Shown: positions 15,960 through 23,348 of the stretch, in pieces | Layout: each line of letters begins with the position of its first letter | How positions within the stretch are numbered: position 1 is the stretch's first letter | Assembly (NCBI GenBank): GCA_014305025.1 | Contig: JACRTY010000025.1 | Coordinates: 1-50,128, forward strand | Reading direction: 5' to 3' | Source: Candidatus Nyctobacter psychrophilus | GTDB lineage: Bacteria > Vulcanimicrobiota > Vulcanimicrobiia > Vulcanimicrobiales > Vulcanimicrobiaceae | Length of the DNA: 50,128 nt | Translations under genes and position numbers: made by a program | Notes under the pieces: generated by a model | The model's input: the letters and a program-made list of their open reading frames with translations, nothing else | Database searches by the model: none | What the model was told of the DNA's origin: nothing

Positions 15960-17009
15960 TTACGGCGCGTCGGGGGCGGGCGTATCGAGTACTGCGGGAG
16001 CGGGGGCCGATGCCGGCAGCGCGTTCCACATTTGTTCGTCGGGCGGTAGTGGGATGATGGGAGGCGTGACGTCCGGCTGGCGCCCCAGGGAAAAGGCGGC
16101 GATGCCGGCATTGCTGCGCCATGATGCGAAGCGGGTCAGGCCGTCGTAGGTGAGACGCGACACGCGGTGGATGAACGCGCGGCCGCGGTCGAGATCGGGT
16201 AATTCGGTCGTCATGACGGCGATGACGTACGGCTCCTGATCACGGTACACGATGCCGACGTCATTGAGCGTGTCGTGCAGCGAACCGGTCTTGTGGGCGA
16301 TGCGTACGTTTTTCGGCAACGGCGCGGGCAAGAGTCCATTGTGCGTCTGTCCGGCCAGGATGAGGAGCATCTCGCGTGAGGCCCAAGGGTCGATCAGCGT
16401 ATCGCGCGCGATCCGGTCGAGCAGCGCCACCATGTCGCGCGGACTCGTGCGCAGCGCATAGCGAATCGTGTCGGTTTCCGAGCGGATGTAGTCGCCGAGA
16501 TGCGTGCTGTGCAGCCCGAGATTCACCATCGTCGCGTTGATGTGCGTCCGGCCCACGCGCCGGATCAGCATGTTGGTCGCCGTGTTGTCGCTCTGCGTAA
16601 TCATCAGCCACAGCAATTGCTGAATCGTGCGGCTCGTGCCGGCCGGCGCATCGGCCATGGCGCCCCAGCCCCAATCGCGATCGTGGGCTTCCAGATGCAC
16701 GACGCTGCCCAAATCGAGCGAGCCGCGCTCCATTTCTTTGAAGACCTCGACCATCACCGGAATCTTGATGGTCGACGCAGCGGGCAAACTGGTGGACGCG
16801 TTGACCCCCGAGGTCAGGCCCGTCGCTAAGTCCTCAACGGCAATGCCGACGCGTCCGGGAGCGTGCGACGACAGCGCCGACAGCTGGTCTTGCAGCGCAG
16901 CCAGCGGCGGCGGTTCGACGTCGGCGCGTACGGGCAGCGGGCCGAGCGCAAACGCGAAGCCCAGCGGCAAGACGAAGAGTCGACGAAGTCGACCGCGGCG
17001 CGGCAGCAT
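15960..17009 (-). CDS. exported class A beta-lactamase-like serine hydrolase
   Basis: About 349 residues with a signal peptide (MLPRRGRLRRLFVLPLGFAF then PVRA, cut near 29). All class A motifs are present: S-x-x-K as AASTIKIP (Ser79, Lys82), SDN as TQSDNTATN (140-142), a plausible omega-loop Glu in YIRSETDT (178), and KTG as AHKTGSLHD (240-242). The omega loop reads LRTSPRDM where classical enzymes have a longer ELN-TTP segment, so activity on beta-lactams is not certain. A Pro/Ala-rich tail of ~40 residues follows the fold. ATG at 17009 is chosen for the signal peptide; ATG at 17042 would extend it by 11 residues. A proline-rich small protein is just upstream. Confidence 0.85.
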   Translation of the reverse strand: MLPRRGRLRRLFVLPLGFAFALGPLPVRADVEPPPLAALQDQLSALSSHAPGRVGIAVEDLATGLTSGVNASTSLPAASTIKIPVMVEVFKEMERGSLDLGSVVHLEAHDRDWGWGAMADAPAGTSRTIQQLLWLMITQSDNTATNMLIRRVGRTHINATMVNLGLHSTHLGDYIRSETDTIRYALRTSPRDMVALLDRIARDTLIDPWASREMLLILAGQTHNGLLPAPLPKNVRIAHKTGSLHDTLNDVGIVYRDQEPYVIAVMTTELPDLDRGRAFIHRVSRLTYDGLTRFASWRSNAGIAAFSLGRQPDVTPPIIPLPPDEQMWNALPASAPAPAVLDTPAPDAP

Positions 17010-17068
17010 GGATTGCGCGCTGTATGACTTCCCGCGCCGCATTTCCCTGCCGACGGCGCCCCCAGGGC

Positions 17069-17266
17069 TCAAAAGGTGACGGGCGAGGGAACGGGCGTCG
17101 TCGGCGGTCCGCCCGGCGGCGGCGCGAGGGGTGGCTCTTCAACGGGGCCCAAAGGCGGCGTCGTCGGAGGGGTGGCCGGTTCGGGCGGCCGGTACGGGGG
17201 ATTCTTCGGGACGTCGGGCTGTTCGGGCAGACCAGGCGCCACTGCTTGAACATCGTCGCGGTGCAT
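17069..17266 (-). CDS. small proline-rich protein
   Basis: A 65-residue protein in which roughly 40 percent of residues are proline: the N-terminus MHRDDVQAVAPGLPEQPDVP leads into repeats such as PEPATPPTTPPLGPVEEPP and ends TPVPSPVTF. The start has a good Shine-Dalgarno (GGAGAG about six bases upstream), which supports it as a real gene. It has no signal peptide. It lies about 60 bases upstream of the beta-lactamase-like gene on the same strand and may share its transcript. Function unknown. Confidence 0.55.
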   Translation of the reverse strand: MHRDDVQAVAPGLPEQPDVPKNPPYRPPEPATPPTTPPLGPVEEPPLAPPPGGPPTTPVPSPVTF

Positions 17267-17408
17267 AAAAACTCTCCGATCGGGAGGCACCTACCGGTCT
17301 ACCCCGGCGTGGCCCCATCCCAACGGTAGCTACGTCTCAAAGGTCCCCGAGACTTGTAGCGGGCGTTTGGGGGAGGCGCGAGCACCCTGCGCGTCGGAGG
17401 CGTCGGCC

Positions 17409-18326
17409 ATGACGACTTCCATCCGCGCTGCGGGCGACCGGCGCGATGTCGCGCTTCCGGCAAGGATCGACGTGATCGGGGTGCCGATGGACCTGGGCGC
17501 CGACCGGCGCGGCGTCGACATGGGGCCCTCGGCGATCCGCTACGCAGGCCTGCGGCCCGGTCTCGAGTCACTGGGCATCGCGACGCTCGTGGACCACGGT
17601 AATCTTTCGGTTCCCGTCGCCGAGTCGAGCGCAGCCCAGGCCGTCAAGAACGCCAAGTATCTGCCCCTCATCCTGTCGGTCTGCGCCGAACTCGCCGGTG
17701 CGGTCGAAGCAGCGGTGCGCGACGGGGGTTTTCCGCTGGTGCTCGGGGGCGATCATTCGATTGCGATCGGAACGCTCGCGGGCATGACCCGCGCGCGTGG
17801 CGCGCCGCCGGGTTTGCTCTGGTTCGACGCGCACGGCGACATCAACACGCCCGTCACGTCACCCTCGGGCAACGTGCACGGGATGCCCGTATCGATTGCC
17901 ATCGACGAGCGCAACATCGATCTCTCGCGTTGCGTGCAGATCGGGCTGCGTGACGTTGACGCGGGCGAGCGGCGCCGCATCCGGGAACTCGGCGTGCGCG
18001 CCTTTTCGATGAGCGAGATCGACCGGCTCGGAATGGAGCGGGTGATGGACGAAGCGCTGCGCATCGCGGGCACCGGGCCGCGCAGCGTGCACGTGAGCTT
18101 CGATATGGACGGCATCGACCCGCGTGAAGCCCCCGGCGTCGGCACGGCGGTGCCGGGCGGGCTGACGTACCGGGAGGCGCACCTCGCGATGGAGATGCTG
18201 GCCGACGCCGGGGTTCTCGGCTCGCTCGAAATCACCGAGACGAATCCGCTCCTCGATCAGGGCAATCGCACCGCGGAACTCGCCGTCGCCTTGATTCTGT
18301 CGGCGCTCGGTAAAACGATCCTGTGA
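17409..18326 (+). CDS. rocF: arginase
   Basis: About 305 residues of the ureohydrolase family, which splits arginine to ornithine and urea with a two-manganese site. Metal ligands are visible in GGDHS (113-117), DAHGDIN (140-146) and SFDMDGIDP (~235). The substrate-binding [10 protein letters not shown] segment (151-160) and the C-terminal EITETNP are those of true arginases; agmatinases differ here. The N-terminal [20 protein letters not shown] is also arginase-type. GGAGG eight bases before ATG 17409 fixes the start. No other arginine-catabolism gene is adjacent. Confidence 0.93.
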   Translation: MTTSIRAAGDRRDVALPARIDVIGVPMDLGADRRGVDMGPSAIRYAGLRPGLESLGIATLVDHGNLSVPVAESSAAQAVKNAKYLPLILSVCAELAGAVEAAVRDGGFPLVLGGDHSIAIGTLAGMTRARGAPPGLLWFDAHGDINTPVTSPSGNVHGMPVSIAIDERNIDLSRCVQIGLRDVDAGERRRIRELGVRAFSMSEIDRLGMERVMDEALRIAGTGPRSVHVSFDMDGIDPREAPGVGTAVPGGLTYREAHLAMEMLADAGVLGSLEITETNPLLDQGNRTAELAVALILSALGKTIL

Positions 18327-18424
18327 TCGTAGCGCCCACCGGCCGACGTTAGAGCGCCGCTCCGAGCGGGTACGCCGCGAGTACTGCACGCCGAGCGGCC
18401 GAGTGGCCGCCAGAGGAGCCGACA

Positions 18425-18646
18425 ATGGGTCTCAAAGATGCCTTCGACAAGATGGGCAAAGACATCAAGGATACGGTCAACGAGACGGGTCACCGTTCAG
18501 CCGCCGAAGGTGAGCAAGCCAAACGCGATGTCGCCGGCGAGGATATGACCGTCGGCGAGAACCTCAAATCGATGGGCAATCAAGCCAAAGAAACTGTTCA
18601 GGCCGACACCTCCGCGACCAAACGCGAGGCGCGCGACTCGACATAA
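18425..18646 (+). CDS. small hydrophilic, helical stress-type protein
   Basis: 73 residues, very charged, with no hydrophobic core: MGLKDAFDKMGKDIKDTVNE at the start and NQAKETVQADTSATKREARD near the end. Spaced DxxGKDxKDTVNETG-like units recall CsbD or LEA-type stress proteins, but I cannot assign it to a family. AGGAG lies eight bases before the ATG. An unusually perfect inverted repeat follows five bases after its stop. Confidence 0.6.
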   Translation: MGLKDAFDKMGKDIKDTVNETGHRSAAEGEQAKRDVAGEDMTVGENLKSMGNQAKETVQADTSATKREARDST

Positions 18647-18650
18647 CGAC

Positions 18651-18819
18651 CTAGCACGCTGCGGAAAAACCCCGGGCGCCATCTCGAACCCGCCTATTCC
18701 GCCGAAAGCTTCGTCGCTCTTCGGTCACGAAGCTACGGCTTCGCTCCCTCATCGCTCCTCGTTTCGACGAAATATTCGGGCCCGATCTGGACACTGCGGA
18801 TTTTTCCGCAGCGTGCTAG
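18651..18819. repeat. perfect 19-base inverted repeat enclosing 131 bases
   Basis: The left arm ctagcacgctgcggaaaaa (18651-18669) and the right arm tttttccgcagcgtgctag (18801-18819) are exact complements. The right arm contains the stop codon of the TonB-like gene (18816-18818) and is preceded by an extra local palindrome (tgcggatttttccgca). Smaller inverted segments (cgaagct, cttcg) lie inside. It sits between convergent genes. It could be a two-sided terminator, as each arm gives an A/T run, or a MITE-like element; no target duplication is seen at the edges. Confidence 0.85.
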
Positions 18820-19634
18820 AGCGTGAGCTGCAGCGTCCCGTCGCAACGCAAGCCGTTGCACTCCGCGGGGACGTAGCGCAGCTCACGCAGGCGGCGTTCG
18901 AGGTCGGCGCGGTCTTCCGCGCTGAGATTGCTGGGCAAGGAGACGCTGGTGGCATGCCCGGCTTCGTTGACCGCGACGACGATTGCCGCGGTGCCGTGGA
19001 ATTTCGCCCGAAGCGCCGATAGCGCGGTATCGTCGGCCACCAGGGGCTTCTCGAAGCTTTGTCCCCAGCCGCCGAAGGGCACGTCGGCGCCGCTCTCGGC
19101 GACACGCCGTTCTTCGGGCGCCGGGCTCGCGGCGGTCGTCGCCACCGCCGTCGCGCTCGCTCGCGGCGAAGGGCTCGGAGCGGGCGGGGGCTGCGTGGCG
19201 GCCGAGGCGCTCGACGCGCGCTCGGGGGCGGCGGTCGCGACCAGTACGGCAACCGGAACGCGTAGGTGCGAGGCATGGGCAATGATGGACCGCCAGACCC
19301 CTGCCTTGGCGGCCTTGTGTGCGGGCGCGGCGGCGACGGCGGTCGTCCTGCGCCGTGCGTGAGACTTCGGTGCCGCCGCCACCGCCGGGACCCTGCCGAC
19401 CTTCGCGGCCCGCGTGGCGAGGGGAGCGTGGTGCGGAATGATGCGAACGCGATGTTCGATCGTCAGCGTCGCGAGCGTGACGGACTCGGTTGCTTTGCGC
19501 GCATCACCGATGCGGCCGTAGTCGACAGTTCCGGTCGCGACGACCGGCACGATCAGCGCGATGGCAATGAGGTGTACGAGGCTCGAGACACCGAGCGAAC
19601 CTCTGAAACGACGACCGGACGAGGGATCGGACAT
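18816..19634 (-). CDS. TonB-like energy-transducer protein
   Basis: About 272 residues with the three-part TonB layout: a single N-terminal membrane anchor (SLVHLIAIALIVPVVATG, ~20-37), an Ala/Pro/Lys/Arg-rich periplasm-spanning linker (residues ~65-185), and a C-terminal domain (residues ~200-272) reading GTAAIVVAVNEAGHATSVSL and LERRLRELRYVPAECNG, which matches the TonB C-terminal repeat (G-x-V-x-x-S-G, alpha, RYxPA). Two cysteines near the end (CNGLRC) could form a disulphide. No exbB/exbD or receptor genes are nearby. It faces the glutaredoxin gene across a palindromic repeat region. Confidence 0.75.
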   Translation of the reverse strand: MSDPSSGRRFRGSLGVSSLVHLIAIALIVPVVATGTVDYGRIGDARKATESVTLATLTIEHRVRIIPHHAPLATRAAKVGRVPAVAAAPKSHARRRTTAVAAAPAHKAAKAGVWRSIIAHASHLRVPVAVLVATAAPERASSASAATQPPPAPSPSPRASATAVATTAASPAPEERRVAESGADVPFGGWGQSFEKPLVADDTALSALRAKFHGTAAIVVAVNEAGHATSVSLPSNLSAEDRADLERRLRELRYVPAECNGLRCDGTLQLTL

Positions 19635-19692
19635 GGCGCACACCCCGGCTCAGAGAGCGAGGCTACCACGTCTTCATTGCGCGAACCTGTAT

Positions 19693-19758
19693 CTATCACG
19701 TGGATCGCGTTGCGATCCCCGTGATAGGGTGGATTGCGTGGCGATCCCCGTGATAGGG
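19693..19758. repeat. 29-base tandem repeat with three palindromic half-sites
   Basis: Two tandem copies of a 29-base unit (19701-19729 and 19730-19758, two mismatches) lie between the divergent TonB-like and glutaredoxin starts. Each ends in gcgatccccgtgatag (19712-19727 and 19741-19756). A third, inverted half-site ctatcacgtggatcgc (19693-19708) pairs with the first as a 16-base hairpin with a 3-base loop and one mismatch. This arrangement is typical of repressor-binding sites. Confidence 0.7.
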
Positions 19759-19787
19759 GCCGCGATTTTCGGTACAAGCGCAAAGCG

Positions 19788-20054
19788 ATGAGCCAACCAA
19801 CCGATATCGTTCTCTATCAAGCCGAGTGGTGTCCGTACTGCGCGCGCGTGCGCGCCAAGATGACGGACCTGTTGCTCGATTACAAGATCGTCAACGTCCC
19901 GCGCTCGCATGCCGAACGTGACATCGTCAAAGAAGTTTCCGGCCAGACGGGAATTCCGGTCATGGTCGAAGGCGACACGATCCTCGACGATGACGACGAC
20001 ATCATCTCGTACTTGGATAAGAAATACGGCGGCGCGCGGGCGACGGCGTCTTGA
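19788..20054 (+). CDS. glutaredoxin
   Basis: 88 residues with a thioredoxin fold of glutaredoxin type. The redox centre is CPYC in QAEWCPYCARVRAKM (~residues 14-17), followed by the cis-proline strand TGIPVMVEGDTILDDDDDII. Glutaredoxins of this size reduce disulphides or glutathione-type mixed disulphides. The ATG at 19788 follows the tandem-repeat region directly; a longer frame upstream would run through the repeat and is rejected. Confidence 0.92.
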   Translation: MSQPTDIVLYQAEWCPYCARVRAKMTDLLLDYKIVNVPRSHAERDIVKEVSGQTGIPVMVEGDTILDDDDDIISYLDKKYGGARATAS

Positions 20055-20069
20055 CGAGAAGCTAGGCTC

Positions 20070-20864
20070 CTAGGGTGCGAGCAGGTAAGCGACTGCGGCC
20101 CCCGTGAGAGTTGCCGCGAAGTTTACGCCGTCGTTCCCCAGCCACGCGATGCCGCGCAGCGGTCGCGTATTCGCGCCGCAGGCGTGCGGTTCGCGCTCCG
20201 TTGCGCAGCTGCAGTAGGGACACCAGCGCAGCGCTTGCAGCGATGCGCCGAGCAGGCTGTCGACGAGCGCTCCGGCCATGCCGGCGATCGTAACAGCGAC
20301 GAAGATGCGGTGGTCCAGGGTCAGCATCGCGACTGCAGCCAGGACGCAGGCACCCGCAATCTCCGCTACGGTTCCGGCCCAGGTGACGCCGCCCGAGAGA
20401 CCGGTTGCAATCGTCCGCGCGGTGAGGATCGAGCGCGGCCGCCGGCGAACCAGCGTGCCGATTTCGCTGCCCCACGTATCGGCGTTGGCGGCGGCGCACG
20501 CTCCCGCAAAGGCGACGGCGTAGCGCGGTCCGAGCCGCAGCGTCGCGAGCGCGCAGAGCGCTGCAATCGCTCCGTTGGCAAACACTTGCGATGCTTCGCG
20601 CGCGTCGGCGCCGGCGACGTCGCGCACGAGGCGACGCTTGCGCGCGCGTCCGAGCCGCGAGAGCAGGACCGACGAAGTGAAAAACGTCAACAGGACCGCG
20701 GCGCCTCCCGTGCCGAGCGCACCGAAGGACGCGGTGCCCACGGCCCATGCGGCGAGCGCCCCACCGGAGTCGAGCGAGCGCGTACGGTACGCGATCAGCG
20801 CAATCGTCGCCGCGACGACGGCCGCAATGTCGAAATCACTTAGCGGCGCAAGCGTGAACCGCAT
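20070..20864 (-). CDS. DUF92 membrane protein (TMEM19/VTE6-like)
   Basis: 264 residues with six or more transmembrane segments. The DUF92 signatures are clear: GGALAAWAVGTASFGALGTG, SRLGRARKRR, GREASQVFANGAI-type text (DAREASQVFANGAIAAL), CAAANADTWGSEIGTL and AGMAGALVDSLLGASLQ. In plants and cyanobacteria the family includes phytyl-phosphate kinase, which salvages phytol or other prenols. Its substrate here is unknown. A loop with CPYCSCATEREPHAC carries several cysteines. It lies downstream of the tetrapyrrole genes on the same strand. Confidence 0.88.
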   Translation of the reverse strand: MRFTLAPLSDFDIAAVVAATIALIAYRTRSLDSGGALAAWAVGTASFGALGTGGAAVLLTFFTSSVLLSRLGRARKRRLVRDVAGADAREASQVFANGAIAALCALATLRLGPRYAVAFAGACAAANADTWGSEIGTLVRRRPRSILTARTIATGLSGGVTWAGTVAEIAGACVLAAVAMLTLDHRIFVAVTIAGMAGALVDSLLGASLQALRWCPYCSCATEREPHACGANTRPLRGIAWLGNDGVNFAATLTGAAVAYLLAP

Positions 20865-20949
20865 GAGAACGTTGTCGGGCTTTGCCCGAGTTCCACCTGT
20901 GTGCAGGATTCACCGTCGCCGAATCGTGCACGGATTGGGCGGAATTCTC

Positions 20950-21780
20950 TTATCGAAACGCTTCGTCAATGTCGCGGGCAACGCCGGCGAGCGTCCCCTC
21001 ACGAACGGCCGAACTCGTGGCCGGATCGAACAACGTTACGGCGACGACGCGGCGGCCGTCGGGAAACGTGACGATGCGCGCTTGCTCGGCGCCGCTTCGG
21101 CGGCCAAGCGTGCCGAGATACTCGGTCGTCGTATCGAGCAGCAAGAAGCGATTCTCCGCGATACCCTTCAGCAATGCCGCAACGGCATCGGCCGTGCCGA
21201 TGGGATGCGCGGCGTCAAGCTGCAGCGAGCGTAGACCCAGCCGATTTAACACTCCTTGGACGACCGCGCTGCCGCCGATGCGTCGCAGCACGAGTGCGCG
21301 CGCCGTCGGATCATCGTTGCTGAGCATCAGGCGCAGCAACTCCCAGTACGGATACGTTATGCCTCCGGATGGGTGTAATTGCGCGATTGGCCCCGTCGTC
21401 CGCAGCGAATCTCGACGTACCAGAACGCGCTCATCGAGCTTGAGGCGATTTTGATCGGCCAGCCGATAGGCGACGAACGCGATGACCTGCGTTGCGGTGT
21501 CGCCAAGCGGAAAAACCGCTGCACCGTGCAGCGCGACGTGCCGCTCGTACTGCAAATCGACGACGGCGATTCCGAGGGCTTTGCCGCCCGGCGGATCTCC
21601 GGCGAATGCCTCGATCTGGCGTTGCAGCCGAGCAACGCGCTCGATCGACGACAGCGGCGGCGGGCTCAACGTGGGAACGATGCTCGGCGCCGGCGACGGC
21701 GTGGGACGCTTTTTGGCCTCGGCGGCCGATGCACCGACAGCAAACGCCGTCGCCATCATCACCCACGCGCCGCGGCGCAT
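20950..21780 (-). CDS. catalytically dead class A beta-lactamase-like protein
   Basis: 276 residues with a signal peptide (AWVMMATAFAVGASAAEA, ~5-22) and a Pro/Ser linker. The fold aligns with the intact protein at 15960-17009: GKALGIAVVDLQ, LADQNRLKLDERVLVRRD, then LRLMLSNDDPTARALVLRRI and LNRLGLRSLQLD. The active-site residues are all replaced: S-x-x-K becomes D-T-A-T (94-97), SDN becomes DDP (155-157) and KTG becomes RSG (228-230). It can hardly hydrolyse or be acylated by beta-lactams, so a binding or regulatory role is likely. It starts two bases after the cobA-hemD stop, so it is co-transcribed with tetrapyrrole genes. ATG at 21780 is chosen for the signal peptide. Confidence 0.75.
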   Translation of the reverse strand: MRRGAWVMMATAFAVGASAAEAKKRPTPSPAPSIVPTLSPPPLSSIERVARLQRQIEAFAGDPPGGKALGIAVVDLQYERHVALHGAAVFPLGDTATQVIAFVAYRLADQNRLKLDERVLVRRDSLRTTGPIAQLHPSGGITYPYWELLRLMLSNDDPTARALVLRRIGGSAVVQGVLNRLGLRSLQLDAAHPIGTADAVAALLKGIAENRFLLLDTTTEYLGTLGRRSGAEQARIVTFPDGRRVVAVTLFDPATSSAVREGTLAGVARDIDEAFR

Positions 21781-21782
21781 CG

Positions 21783-23348
21783 TCAAACGGCTGCGTCCAT
21801 CCGCGGCGGAGACGCCGTCAGTGCGGCGATCAGCCCACCCGCGCCGGCTTCCTCGGCGACGACGTCGGCCGCCAACCCGGCCTCCCGTAGCGCAGCGGCG
21901 GTAACGGGGCCGAAACACGCGATCGTCTTGTCCTGTGCCAGATCGGCTGCGCCGGGGACGTTGGCCACGAAGGAACGTACGGCGCTTCCACTCGCGAACG
22001 TCCACACGTCACACGTTTCGGCGAGGTCGGCCAGATCGGGACTGGCCACCGCAGTCGTCTTATAGGCGGCGACGGATTCCACGATGCGGCCGCGTTCGCG
22101 CAAGATCGAGCCGAGCGTTCGGCGCATCTCCTGCGCGCCGAAAAGCAGGATGGTCTCGCCGTCGTCCGTGCGTTCCAACAGTCCTGAACCAAGTTGTTCA
22201 GCGATGAAGCGCCCGGGAACGTAGTCGGCGACGATGCCGTGCGTGCGCAGTGACTGCGCCGTCGCCCGGCCGATGGCGGCGACGCGGGTACGGCCGAAGC
22301 GGCGCGCGTCGCCGCCTTGCTCTTCCAGAATACGGAAACAGGCCGCGACGCCGTTCGGACTGGTGAAGACGACCCAGGCGTACGAATCCAGTCGCCGCAC
22401 GGCGTCGCCTGCCGGGCCAGCGTCGTCGGGTGGCGCGATGGCGATCGTCGGCGCCGGCACGGGCTGGGCGCCGGCTTCCCACAGCCGGCTCGTCAGGTCA
22501 TCGCTCTCTCGCTCGGGGCGCGTCACGAGCACGCGCTTCCCGAAAAGCGGCGCCGCATCGAACCAGCGAATCGCTTCCCGTTCGCGCACGACGTTGCCGA
22601 TCACGACGACGGCCGGTGCAGCGAACTGGGTTCGCTCGACTTCGGCGACGATCGTCGCGAGCGTCGCCACGATCGTTTCCTGCGCCGGCTTCGTCGCTTC
22701 ACGGACGATGGCCACCGGCAGTTCTCCCGGCAAGCCGTTGTCACGCAAGCGATTGACGATGGCGGCGAGGTTCCCCATCGCCATCAACAAGATCAGGGTC
22801 TGCGCGGGATTGGCGAGCTTCGCAAAATCCAGCGACGAGTATCCTTTGCTTGGATCCTCGTGACCGGTCGCAACCGTAAACGACGTGTTGTAATCGCGAT
22901 GGGTCAGCGGAATGCCCGCGTACGCGGGCGCGGCTAGGGCCGACGTGATGCCGAGCACGATCTCGAACGGCACGCCCGCGGCATGCAGGGCCGCCGCTTC
23001 CTCGCCACCGCGAGCAAACACGAAAACGTCGCCGCCCTTGAGCCGCACGACGCGTCTGCCTGCGGAACCCAATCGGACGATGAGTTCCGTAATCTCGTCT
23101 TGCGAGAGGGTGTGGGCACCGGCTTTCTTGCCGACGTAGATTTTCTCGCACTGCGGGGAAGCGAGCGCGAGCACCGCGGGCGAGGCCAAGTAATCGTAGA
23201 CCAGCGCATCGCAATCGCGTAGCGCGCGTGCCGCCTTGAGCGTCAGCAGCCCGGGATCGCCTGGTCCGGCGCCGACCAGCCACACGTACCCCGGCGACGT
23301 CTTCGCCGCTCGGTGATCCGGCGAGCCGGAACTCACCGCGGTGCTCAC
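21783..23348 (-). CDS. cobA-hemD: fused uroporphyrinogen-III methyltransferase / uroporphyrinogen-III synthase
   Basis: 521 residues with two enzymes. Residues 20-262 are SUMT (CobA), with VGAGPGDPGLLTLKA, VYDYLASPAVL, RVVRLKGGDVFVFARGGEE, GITSALAAPAYAGIPLTHR and an SAM-binding LLMAMGNLA. Residues ~270-515 are HemD, with KRVLVTRPERESDDL, WVVFTSPNGVAACF, VWTFASGSAVRSFV and IACFGPVTAAALREAG. HemD closes the tetrapyrrole ring; CobA then methylates it to precorrin-2 for siroheme or cobalamin. The fusion is known in several phyla. Its GTG start overlaps the hemA stop (GTGA). Downstream is the dead beta-lactamase-like gene. Confidence 0.95.
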   Translation of the reverse strand: MSTAVSSGSPDHRAAKTSPGYVWLVGAGPGDPGLLTLKAARALRDCDALVYDYLASPAVLALASPQCEKIYVGKKAGAHTLSQDEITELIVRLGSAGRRVVRLKGGDVFVFARGGEEAAALHAAGVPFEIVLGITSALAAPAYAGIPLTHRDYNTSFTVATGHEDPSKGYSSLDFAKLANPAQTLILLMAMGNLAAIVNRLRDNGLPGELPVAIVREATKPAQETIVATLATIVAEVERTQFAAPAVVVIGNVVREREAIRWFDAAPLFGKRVLVTRPERESDDLTSRLWEAGAQPVPAPTIAIAPPDDAGPAGDAVRRLDSYAWVVFTSPNGVAACFRILEEQGGDARRFGRTRVAAIGRATAQSLRTHGIVADYVPGRFIAEQLGSGLLERTDDGETILLFGAQEMRRTLGSILRERGRIVESVAAYKTTAVASPDLADLAETCDVWTFASGSAVRSFVANVPGAADLAQDKTIACFGPVTAAALREAGLAADVVAEEAGAGGLIAALTASPPRMDAAV

